Origin: Diplonema papillatum
Taxonomy: Eukaryota > Euglenozoa > Diplonemea > Diplonemida > Diplonemidae
Direction: 5' to 3'
Length of the DNA stretch: 64,000 bases
Assembly (NCBI GenBank): GCA_030068145.1
Contig: JAPJBO010000164.1
Span: forward strand, 1 to 64,000
A program made the translations under genes and the position numbers. The notes beneath the pieces were generated by a model. The model saw only the letters and a list, made by a program, of their open reading frames with translations, was not told the origin of the DNA and made no database searches. Shown in pieces: positions 51,460-61,110 of this stretch (its first letter is position 1; every line of letters begins with the position of its first letter).

Positions 51460-53430
51460 GTGTTTTGTGTCTACGGCCGACAAGTCAAGGCGGGTTGGGG
51501 TTCATTCCTTGGGTGCGGGTATGGCTGGTACCTGTTAGTACGTCTTTTGGGTGGTCTTTGCAGCTGTGGTTTCTATGTCGTTGCTCACAACTTTTGTACG
51601 TGGCCCTGGGTCCCCCACGCGCGGACATGGTGGACTGCTGAATGGATTCTTTGTTTCGCGCACCTCGCAGAGCTTGTTCAGCCTGCTCCGGATGGAGGTC
51701 CGGCGCCGGACCCGAACAGGACGGGGATGGTGTCCAACGCGTCCGTGCAAGCGCGCAAGCGCCTCAGCACGGGAGTGCGCGAAAGCAATCGTGGCCGGAT
51801 CGGTCTTCGTCGATTAAGCCGGTTCCTCTCAGCAGGGCCCAGTACAGCGCTGTGTACACTGTCTCCGGATTGGGCTACCCTGTTGGAGGCAGACGTTCGA
51901 CAGCTTCTAGCTCCGGTAAGCGTGCCACACTCCTGGAACGCATGTTGAAATGTTCGCGGGCGAAGCTGAGAATGTTCACTGCCGACGGCATCACAAAACT
52001 GCCCTCCACGCTTCATTTTCAACTGGACGGCGAAGCTCATTTTGAACCGGCGGCGAAGTGGTCCACTTTTCTATATTCTGCGGCCTACGCGGCGGCAGGG
52101 CAGAGGGCGTAGATTAGCGTCAAGTTCCCCAGATGACCCGTGGCCACAGACTGCTGCCTGACCATTTCTACGCTGTAGTTTGTGACTTCCACCTCAGCGG
52201 TGACATCGCCTCGACGTTGTTCGTGCCCGAGCATTTTATGACGCTTCTCAAGCCGTCTACACCTGAGGTATACCAGTGGCATTTTGTGCTTCCGATGATG
52301 ATCGTCAGTTCGTCATTTTCTTGCCGGAACTCTTGTAACATTCGTTCTGTGAGCTTCAGTATGCGAATGCCACTACCAATGTTTTGTTGCCAAACCCCGG
52401 AACGAAATGCGCAGAAGAAATGTGAAAACGGGGTTTTGCCTAGAGGTTCTTCGTGTTATTTTGCAAATGCTTTGAGCTATCTTTGTGTCTGTGCTTTCAG
52501 GCGTCTTCTTAACCATGGTTAAGTGCGCAAATGGTGTCAGCCGAAGCTGGTAAAGCTTCGGCGCCGCCCACGTTATGTTTGTTTAGCATTGAGTTCTTTT
52601 AAGTACATGAACCACATGGATTAGCATGCACTTTGAACTTGGAATGCAGATACCACAGGAGGTAAGCTTGCATTGTTTAGCATTGAGTTGTTTTGAGTAC
52701 ATGAACCGGCGGCTGCCAAACATCCCGTGATTCAGCTTTTGCTCTTGAACACCTAAACGACAAAAAAGGGAAGCAAACGCGACAAGGGGCTTTTTCCTCC
52801 CTGGTCCTTCCCACGCCCACCTGGAGGATCCGGGGGAAGGCTGTCGTGGCGGCGAATGACCCCAGTGTTTTCCCCGCTGGTTTGAAGTCCATGCCCTTGG
52901 CCATGTAACGACGGTAACGCTGCGATACCAATACAGGGTGCCAGAGCACACCGTGTAAATACTGTGTTTCCGATGATCCCGTATGGGCATACAGATGAGC
53001 GTACAGACTGGTGTCTTACGACCGATATTATGTTTAGAGTGAAAGTCTGGAAGTTCGCTTGAGAATCCGCTAAAAAACACTTTCCCCCCGTTTCGTGGAC
53101 TCTCCAACTCACGCAGAACGTTTTCTGAATGTATTCGGGGAGGCCCCCAGCAGTTGGCCCATCCAGAGTACTTACAGGACCAGTATTTTGGATCTTTTCG
53201 TATAAAAGCACCGGGTATTCACTTGAGGTCATGCGCAGTTGTGTTGTGTTCCTTCGCTGGTTCGTTGAAAGAAAGTGAAGAGGAGGGAGGCAAGGGTGAC
53301 CTTCACAAGAGAATCAACTCCCGAAGACCACCCCTTTATTCTTTGGCTGAAAGGTCTGCTTGAAACACCGGGTTTTTGAGTGAGAAAAAGCTTGCTTGAA
53401 ACACCGGGTCATAGCTAACAGGTCGTTTCT
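51460..53430. other. Intergenic, no gene recognised
   Basis: Open frames up to 170 codons exist on both strands but none shows a domain or consistent composition. A weak R6 copy lies at 53030-53065 (GTTCGCTTGAGAATCCG). A block containing TTTAGCATTGAGTT recurs at 52585 and 52677. Confidence 0.4.
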
Positions 53431-53437
53431 AACTACA

Positions 53438-53730
53438 CGGTGGAGCCCAGCATTAGAGCTGGAGATAAAGAGGAGAGAGAGAGAGAGCGAGAGACGAGTT
53501 AGAGTGCAGGGACCATCTCTCCGGGGGTTTCTGGTCTCCTCACACTCTCTTCGGACTGCCACGGCGGGCGCAAGTCGCTCCGGAAGCGCACTGCAACGGT
53601 GGGTGACGGCACCCGACCCACACCCCCTAAAGCGCAGAGTGCAGCGTCCATAACCTAACGTGTGGAAATTTGTAGCGGGTCTCACACCTTCTTAACTCTA
53701 GTTTAGCTCCAGCATCTGGGACTTCACCGT
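53438..53730. repeat. R5-related element with diverged ends
   Basis: GGTGGAGCCCAGCATTAGAG, CTGGAGATAAAGAGG on the left and TTTAGCTCCAGCATCTGGGAC on the right enclose about 250 bp, part of which (GAGTTAGAGTGCAGGGACCA) also occurs at 48092. Confidence 0.5.
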
Positions 53731-54084
53731 ATATGATTCGCAGGGGATCGTGACGTCCTTCATTTCGCGGAGGGTCTTCTTTTAGAACTTTCTTCTTGTG
53801 CAGGATTGTGCGATCGCAATTCCTGAGAGTGCTTGTGCGCGTGCAACCACAGAGCAATTGGCGAAATCATTGCGTTCAACGAGGAGAAGCCGTACATTGC
53901 CACCTATAATACGAGCGCAACAACATCCTTGCTCTGAGACTTGGCACGGAGGCCGAATCCTTGATTGAGAATTGACACAAATACGCTCTTCTTGTGCTTC
54001 GAATTGCGCTCGCCCACAGCACCCAGGGGCGCCGCCAACCCCGACCTAATAGTATTTGTATTGCATGTCGTAAGCACGGGGGGG

Positions 54085-54290
54085 GAACGAAAATACTCGG
54101 AGAGGATGCCCCGCGTGTGCTTCTTCCGAGAGCACGAGCCGATGACTCCGTTTTGTTGTGCGCTTGCGCCCGGCTCAACCCAGATGCACCTGTGTTATGT
54201 GCGGGCTGCGTCACACTTCTCTCCTTTGAGATTTTGCTACGGGCGGCCTTCTTCGAGTATTTTCTGCAAAGCAGGTGCTTGCTGCCGTTC
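54085..54290. repeat. Dispersed repeat R1, diverged copy
   Basis: AAATACTCGGAGAGGATGCC, then GGCTCAACCCAGATGCACCTGTG, then TTTGAGATTTTGC and GCAAAGCAGGTGCTTG follow the R1 order with about 25-30% differences by eye. Confidence 0.55.
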
Positions 54291-54844
54291 TACTTCGAGA
54301 GGAAGTCTCGGAAGTAGACCGGAGCAATCTTTACAAACAAACGAGTGGCTCAAGGCTGCCGCCTGGGCGGCGTCCTCGAGGATTTCCTACAAAAGCAGCC
54401 GCCTGTTCAAAAAATGAAGAACAAATCGAAATCAACCGAGGGCGCAAAGTAGTCGCTGGGGGTTTGGCTCCAGACATAATCAGGTAGTACCGAGGGTACA
54501 AGCATGAGAAAACACTCGACGGACTGCCTTGTGCTCCGAAGTGGTGCCGGCAATTACTACTACCTAGATTTTCAGCAAATGTGATTAGGTAGGCACTTGC
54601 TGTTTGTCCAAGCACGACTACATTGCGAAGGAGGAAGGAAAGGAGCGAGGGCGGTAGATGGAAAGGAAGGAAGGTGGCGAAACAAAGTGCAAGTGAATGC
54701 AATCGTGCCTGCGCGGATTTCGTGCGCCTCTCGTGCATGTTTGATGCACGGAAGCTTGCAAAAAGACGGTGGGTTGTTGTTGTAATTTCCAAGACGCGAG
54801 CAAGGGGGTTTACGCCTGGTTCGATGCGGGAGAACAAAATCTAG

Positions 54845-54885
54845 GGGGATAACACCAACTATTAAACAGACTGCGTGTTATCCCC
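54845..54885. repeat. 11-bp inverted repeat
   Basis: GGGGATAACAC (54845-54855) and GTGTTATCCCC (54875-54885). Role unknown. Confidence 0.6.
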
Positions 54886-55074
54886 GTTCTAATATTCTCC
54901 TCCTTGGTGTGCGTCTTGTGCTGCGAATAGCTCCAGTCTCAGTGCCGCTGCGCAGAAGGGTAAGTAGAAAACGAACCAACTGGCAATGATCCAAGCAAGA
55001 GCGTGAGTGGTTGTGTGAGGGAGAGAGAGGCCCTGTACCACAGTATATCATTTTTTCTTTCCGTCGGGTTCATA

Positions 55075-55190
55075 ATATTATGAACCTTCTAAGACTGGCG
55101 TCGTATACGACTAATATTAACCTTTTAAGACGAGCGTCTTATACGACTAATCGTAATCTTCCAAGAGTAGCGTCTTACATCCCAAATTTG
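55075..55190. repeat. About 36-bp repeat, three units
   Basis: AACCTTCTAAGACTGGCGTC, GTATACGACTAAT recurs with changes (AACCTTTTAAGACGAGCGTC; AATCTTCCAAGAGTAGCGTC), just downstream of the second chitinase. Confidence 0.7.
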
Positions 55191-55263
55191 TCGAGGAACC
55201 CTACCCGGGGGCGCGGGGCGGCGAGGTTCGGGTGCCGCTTGCCCGCCGCGCTCCGCAGTCCGT

Positions 55264-57096
55264 TCAGCAGCCGTTGTGGCCGGACAGGTAGCTCGCCATG
55301 GGCGCAGACCACGAGCCGGAGACGTCGTGGAGGGCGACCCAGAAGCCGGCGCCGCCGTTGCAGCGGTGGCTGCGCGCCAAGTCAGTCATGACTTGCACTG
55401 CGGCTGCGGAGCCGATGTTCGAGCCTGTGCCCGAGCAGTCGGAGATGCAGAACCCGAAGACAACTTTTTTCGCGTCCCCCGTGAAGAGGTAGCTGACGAC
55501 GTTGTCGTAGTGGTACTTCGCTGCCTCGAACCCGCCCGTGTTCGGCCTCGTGATCCCGTTGTAGTACTGCACCATGATGAAGTCGAGCGACGACGCGACG
55601 TCCTTCAAAACGCTGAAGTACGCCTTCCCCGGCACCATGTCGGCGTCCATCGGCGCGTGGCTGATCTCCTTGCTCGGCATCGCCGCCTTCAACCCCTTCG
55701 TCACCTCCTTCAAGAAGTACTGCGCCTGCGCTCCCTTCGAAAAAGAGCTGCCCCCTTGGTTGTTCTCGTAGTAGTACTCGTAGTCGATGTCGACGCCGTC
55801 GAACCCGTACAAGTCGACAATACCCTTCAGCTGCGACACGACGGACGCCTCCTTCCCGAAGCAGAACTCCCAGCACTTGTTCACGCCGTCCCAAGACCCG
55901 CCCATGCCGGCTCCTCCGAACGACAGGAGCACCTTCTTCCCGGCTGCCTGCCATGCCCTGATCTTCGATTTGTCAGCTGTGTTTTCGCAGATCATGGGGT
56001 TTGAGATCGTGCATTGCGTGTTGCAGATGTTTCCGGATGCGCTCCATGTGTACGTCACCGCGAAGGCGACCATCAAATGCGTGTAGTGTGACACTTGCGC
56101 GGTGGTGGGGCACGTCTGCCAGTTGCCCACGTACGCAACGAGTCTGTCGTCGTGTCCCGAAGAAGGAGAAGGCGCCGACGGAGGAAGCGGGGAAACTGGC
56201 GGCGAAGGAGGAGACGGCGCCGAGCCTCCGCCGCACCAGGCACCGCCCATCGCGATGCAAAAGCTTCGCCCGCCGGCCGGTGTGAAGCAGGGCACAGTCC
56301 ACGTCGACACGTAGCAAGTCTCGCTCGACATGCACACGGGGCACCCAGAGCTGGCCGGCGGCGGGACAGGTGCCGGGAGCGAGGGAGGTGGTGCTCCTCC
56401 ACCACCACCACCACCACCACACCAAGTACCCTTGTACGCAGAGCACGAGCTCTGCCCGCCGGCCGGCGAAAAGCAGGGCACAGTCCACGTCGACACGTAG
56501 CAAGTCTCACTCGGCATGCACACAGAGCACCCGGAGTTGGCTGGCGGCGGGACAGGTGCCGGGGGCGGGGGGGGCTGTGCTCCACCCCCACTGCACCAAG
56601 TGCCCTTGTACGCAGAGCACGAGCTCTGCCCGCCGGCCGGCGAGAAACAGGGCACAGTCCAGGTGGACACGTGGCAAGTCTCCCCCGACGTGCACGCGGA
56701 GCAGCCGGAACTGCTGGGCGGCGGCGGGACAGGCGCGGGGGGAGTCGGAGGCTGTGCTCCGCCGCCGCCGCACCAAGTGCCCTTGTACGCAGAGCAAGAG
56801 CTCTGCCCGCCGGCCGGTGAGAAGCAGGGCGCACTCCAAGTCGACACGTGGCAAGTTTCACCCGACGAGCACGCGGAACAGCCGGAACTGGGTACAGGGG
56901 CCGGGGGAGGCGGTGCCCCACCACCACTGCACCAAGTACCTTTGTACGCAGAGCAGCTGCTCTGCCCGCCGGCCGGTGAAAAGCACGGTTCGGCCCAGGT
57001 GGAGACGTAGCACGTCTCGCCCGAAGTGCATCTCGAGCACTGCGCATCAACGAGGACGCCAGCAGCGAGCAACGCCACGGCGGAAAGGAGGTGCAT
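55264..57096 (-). CDS. Secreted GH18 chitinase with five six-cysteine modules
   Basis: 610 residues from ATG 57096. An ATG 30 bp upstream is in frame, but 57096 gives the signal peptide MHLLSAVALLAAGVLVDA and aligns with the paralogue. Five modules of the same six-Cys pattern (GETCYVSTW, PCFSPAGGQSSC, YKGTWC) occupy about residues 19-320 between Pro/Ala linkers. The GH18 barrel follows from about 325: LVAYVGNW, KVLLSFGGAG, active site FDGVDIDYEYYYE, MVQYYNG. The barrel is over 85% identical by eye to that at 48860-50347, so it is a recent paralogue. The module number and linkers differ, and modules 1-4 are more alike among themselves than to those of the paralogue, as expected from repeat turnover. 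Confidence 0.95.
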   Translation of the reverse strand: MHLLSAVALLAAGVLVDAQCSRCTSGETCYVSTWAEPCFSPAGGQSSCSAYKGTWCSGGGAPPPPAPVPSSGCSACSSGETCHVSTWSAPCFSPAGGQSSCSAYKGTWCGGGGAQPPTPPAPVPPPPSSSGCSACTSGETCHVSTWTVPCFSPAGGQSSCSAYKGTWCSGGGAQPPPPPAPVPPPANSGCSVCMPSETCYVSTWTVPCFSPAGGQSSCSAYKGTWCGGGGGGGGAPPPSLPAPVPPPASSGCPVCMSSETCYVSTWTVPCFTPAGGRSFCIAMGGAWCGGGSAPSPPSPPVSPLPPSAPSPSSGHDDRLVAYVGNWQTCPTTAQVSHYTHLMVAFAVTYTWSASGNICNTQCTISNPMICENTADKSKIRAWQAAGKKVLLSFGGAGMGGSWDGVNKCWEFCFGKEASVVSQLKGIVDLYGFDGVDIDYEYYYENNQGGSSFSKGAQAQYFLKEVTKGLKAAMPSKEISHAPMDADMVPGKAYFSVLKDVASSLDFIMVQYYNGITRPNTGGFEAAKYHYDNVVSYLFTGDAKKVVFGFCISDCSGTGSNIGSAAAVQVMTDLARSHRCNGGAGFWVALHDVSGSWSAPMASYLSGHNGC

Positions 57097-57359
57097 GGTT
57101 TCTGCCGTCTTTCTTCTTTCTTGCAATGGGTCACACTGGATTTGTGTTGAAAGGTTAAGCTGGTCATTTCGACGCGTGCTAGACTAGAGATGATAAAGCG
57201 GGCGGGCCCACAGCCAATGCAGTAGCGCCGTTGGAATACATTTTCCTTCTCAGTGGCGGGCTCGCAACCAGTACACTAGCGCACAGGCGTTCCCATACCG
57301 TCCAAAACAAGGAAATGGAAACGTTTCCGCCGTTTATTTTCTGGGGTAGTTCCCTTCGA

Positions 57360-57600
57360 GCCATCAAAACAAATTTAATTCCCTAACAGCCAGCAAAAAC
57401 AATTTTATTTCCCTTCGAGCCAGCAAAACAAATTTAATTCCCTAACAGCCAGCAAAACAATTTTAATTCCCTAACAGCCAGCAAAAACAAATTTAATTCC
57501 CTAACAGCCAGCAAAAACAATTGCATTCCCTTACAGCCAGCAAAACAAATTTAATTCCCTTATAGCCAGCAGCAAAACAAATTTAATTCCCTTATAGCAC
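57360..57600. repeat. About 28-bp AT-rich satellite, eight units
   Basis: Unit AGCCAGCAAAACAAATTTAA TTCCCTAAC with small length changes. Confidence 0.9.
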
Positions 57601-58358
57601 TTGACCAGAACAGTCCACCAGCCTGGACAGCTTGACCACACCAGTCCCACCACTGGACGCCTGGACAGGATGACCAGTTCTACCAGCCAACATTGGTTGC
57701 CCACAGAGCAGGACCTGTCCTGCTGTAGGAAGGAGTGGGGGCGAAATGACAAGATTGTTAAAAGTCACACGAATCACAGGAGGTAGTAACATGATTCATG
57801 GCATTAAGTTTGAAAGTACGAATCACAGGACGTGGAACATGATTCGTAGGACCGCTGAGCACAAAGTTACCTAGTTTCAAAACACCGCAACGGAGCAGGC
57901 GCCCGGCAGGCATTAGGCTCGGTCAGGACTGATCCCTCACACCGAAGTGATCACGGGTTGCACCGCAGAGGCTTGGGTATGGAGGGGGTTAGAGGGTGCC
58001 GCTCGTTTCGGGTGATGTGTCGTTCCGTTGTGAAACCTTGTGTGGTTTTAATTCGGCACGCGGCGCGCTGCTACTACAACAACCGGGCCGCAGAAACTGC
58101 GGCGCAGACGAGCAGCAAAGCGGCCCTCGTCGCAGGTGGCACAGACCGAGGAAGTCCGTGAGGCAGGGAGTGAAGACGAGGTGATGCAAGACGAAGGGGA
58201 AGCGCGAAGCGACCAGCCCGGACGGACCAACAAGACGCAAGACCAGGCGACCAAGAGAAGGAGGGGGACGCGACCCAGAGACCCGGGCTAAGTAGCCTGG
58301 AACTAGTGTGATGGACCTTTCTTCGGAGGGGCTCACGCACTCAAAGATCGACTTATAC

Positions 58359-59304
58359 CACTCATTCCACGAAAAAGTGTCACAGATTTCGGCTTTTTTC
58401 GGACTTCTGCCGTGCCAAATTTCCATCTGCAGGTCCAAAAATGGTCGGTTTCGAGGTTTTGAGGACACGTTTGAATCCGTTGAGGACAGGGCTTTCCGAA
58501 TATTTGGTCGGATAAAAATTTTGACCGACCCCCCCCCCCGGAAATGGAGGTCGGCACCCGAAAGAATGGGGTCCTGGAGATCGGTTTTTTTTCTCTCTGC
58601 ATCCAGGAGGGGGTCAGATTTTGATCGCTGGGCTAGCTGGCAGCTTGCCCATAATCGCGCATCCCAGAACTACTCGAAAACCAAAAGATTTCCCAAAAAG
58701 ACCTCGAAAATAATTTCCAGACGGCTGCTTTTCACACCGAAAAATCGCAAAAAAAAAAGTCGGACCGGGGGAATCGAACCACGGCCTACAGGGGCCCAGG
58801 AGGGTGCGGTAACCGTTAGGCTATGTTGCCAAACCTCGGGCCAAAATTCGCTTTTAGCGCCTGCTCAGTTGGAATTCTTATCGGAAAGTGCGAGATCGTC
58901 ATTTACTCGTTTCCAGTGTCCCAGGACGGTATTTCTGCTCTCTCAGAGCTTATTTCGCCCGGTTTGCGAAGAACTCAAAATGAGTCCAAAATTCTCACTC
59001 GGTAGTGAACAAAAAATTTCTCCGCCGTTTTTTTAGCCCATGGTCCAGAGGTTACCACACCCACACAGGGGTTTGGGGGTCGGTGGTTCGATTCCCGCCG
59101 GAAATCGTTTTTTTGGGTTTTTGAAACAGCCCCAAAACCGACCTTTTGTCCATCTGCACGCCAGATTTTGGTCGCCACGCGAGCTGATTGCTTGCCCATA
59201 ATCGCCAGGGATAGCTCTTTCCATCCCAAAAAATCCAAAATTTTGACCCAAAACGGACTGCTTTTCAGACGGAAAATCTGTGACACTTTTTCGTGGAATG
59301 AGTG
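58359..59304. mobile_element. Fold-back element with 31-bp perfect inverted ends and tRNA-like boxes
   Basis: Ends CACTCATTCCACGAAAAAGT... at 58359-58389 and its reverse complement at 59274-59304. Inside are two box B-like sites (GGTTCGATTCC): on the minus strand at about 58768-58779, followed by T10, and on the plus strand at about 59083-59094, followed by T7. Each has a box A-like TAGCC upstream. The acceptor and anticodon stems do not form, so these are not functional tRNAs. Confidence 0.65.
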
Positions 59305-59307
59305 ATA

Positions 59308-59700
59308 CGCAGAAACTGCGGCTGTTTTGGTCGAAATCGGTGATTTGCGTTCAAGTCGCAAATCTGGCCCGCGGAATCATTTGTCCAGACTGCTTGCGCT
59401 CTATGATTTCAATCCCCCCGCACTGCGCGAGGGGCTAAGAATCTAAGGGGAAATAACAAAACGAATTGCAGCAGGGCGACGGAACTACGGTTATCCATGT
59501 TTGTGATTCGTGACTAATGCGACCGACACGGTTTTTATTCGGTACGCGGAGCGCTGCTACTGGAACAAGGTTTCAGAAACTGGCTGTTGTAATCGAAATC
59601 GGTGGTTTGCGGACACGGGTTCGAGTCGCAAATCCGGCCCACCCGCACTGCGCGAGAGGCTAATACTCTAAGGGAAAGGTAAGAAACGAATTGACAGCTA
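59308..59700. repeat. About 240-bp direct repeat, two copies
   Basis: AGAAACTGCGGCTGTTTTGG, TCGAAATCGGTGATTTGCG, CGCACTGCGCGAGGGGCTAA at 59310-59480 recurs at 59573-59700. A piece also lies at 58085-58105. Confidence 0.7.
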
Positions 59701-59859
59701 GCAGGGCGGCGGAAGATCCGGAAGAAGAAGCAGAAGAAGAGGAAGAAAAAGTTCGCTCCGGGGCAAGAGCGTAGAGCGTGTTGACCGCACAGGTAACTCC
59801 CTCCCTACCGGTGCTGGAGAACGCCGTGTGCTTTATTTGTTTGCGCGGGGGGGGTGGGG

Positions 59860-60035
59860 TTTGCAAGAAGGATGTGTGCTCAACACCGCACTGGTCCCAT
59901 CTGCGCCGTGTTTCGTCCTTTAAGCCACGGACGCAGAAGGCGGAACCGGAGTGTCTGCAGACGGCAGCGGTGTGAGTCTGGTTTGTCAGGAGGCTGTTCG
60001 TAGCTCGTCACAGCCAGGACCACCCGTGCTGGGGG
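59860..60035. repeat. Dispersed repeat R4, distal copy
   Basis: Shares CTCAACACCGCACTGGTCCC and CAGCTCGTCACAGCCAGGACCACCCGT-type phrases with 28570-28740. Confidence 0.7.
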
Positions 60036-60237
60036 ATGGCCGTTGTTATTCAGTGTGGGGGGTGGGGGTCAAAATGGGGTTCTCTAAACGCTTCCGACGG
60101 TCTTTTTGACCAGGCACCGGTAGGGTAGCAAACGGACGACGGAAGGCGGACCGACAATCTCTAGGCAGCGGCAGTGACGCGCAGGCAGGGGCCCGCCGCC
60201 GCACGCAATATTCGACACACGAGCACCGGCGCAAAAA

Positions 60238-61110
60238 GGTGGACTGCACGGCGGACGCCAGCCTCAGAAGTTGGAGCTAAAGCTGGAGGTAAAAAAAAAC
60301 GGGTATGTTACACCCGCTTCTCGGGTGCGACTGCGGCACACACTCTTCAATTCCAGCTTCTGAGGCTGGACTCCACCGTGTGTTCGACACGAGCGCCGGC
60401 GCAACAGGTGTACTGCACAGTGGACTCCAGCCTCAGAAGTTGGAGCTAAAGCTGGAGGTAAAAAAAAACGGGTATGTTACACCCGCTTCTCGGGTGCGAC
60501 TGCGGCACACACTCTTCAATTCCAGCTTCTGAGGCTGGACTCCACCGTGTATTCGACACGAGCGCCGGCGCAACAGGTGTACTGCACAGTGGACTCCAGC
60601 CTCAGAAGTTGGAGCTAAAACTGGAGGTAATATAAGCGGGTGGATTTACACGCGTTTTGGCTGTAGCACGCCCGCTTTTCGGGTGCGACTGCGGCACACC
60701 CTCTCCAATTCCAGCTTTTGAGGCTGAACTCCGTGGATTCGACGCGAGCGCCGGCACAAAGCGGTGTACTGCACGGTGGACTCCAGCCTCAGAAGTTGGA
60801 GCTAAAACTGGAGGTAATAAAAGCAGGTGGATTTACACGCGTTTTGGCTGTAGCACGCCCGCTTTTCGGGTGCGACTGCAGCACACCCTCTTCAATTCCA
60901 GCTTCTGAGGCTGAACTCCGTGGCTTCGACGCGCCGGCACAAAGCGGTGTACTGCACGGTGGACTCCAGCCTCAGAAGTTGGAGCTAAAACTGGAGGTAA
61001 TAAAAGCGGGTGGATCTACACGCGTTTTGGCTGTAGCACGCCCGCTTTTCGGGTGCGACTGCGGCACACCCTCTCCAACTCCAGCTTCTGAGGCTGAACT
61101 CCACCGCGCA
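60238..61110. repeat. Tandem array of five R5 palindromic elements (169-187 bp period)
   Basis: Units begin at about 60250, 60421, 60590, 60777 and 60960 with TGGACTCCAGCCTCAGAAGT and close with the reverse complement type TTCCAGCTTCTGAGGCTG. Spacers of about 45 bp (GACACGAGCGCCGGCGCAAC) separate them. Inner sequence changes from AAAACGGGTATGTTACACCC in units 1-2 to GTGGATTTACACGCGTTTTGG in units 3-5. Confidence 0.9.

Noticed and set aside
51642-52112. 156-codon plus-strand frame downstream of the GH18 relics
   Set aside because: Against the strand of all other genes, no recognisable motif, and an equally long frame exists opposite it.
58755-59115. Two tRNA genes
   Set aside because: Box B is good, but acceptor, D and anticodon stems do not pair; kept only as tRNA-like parts of a repeat.
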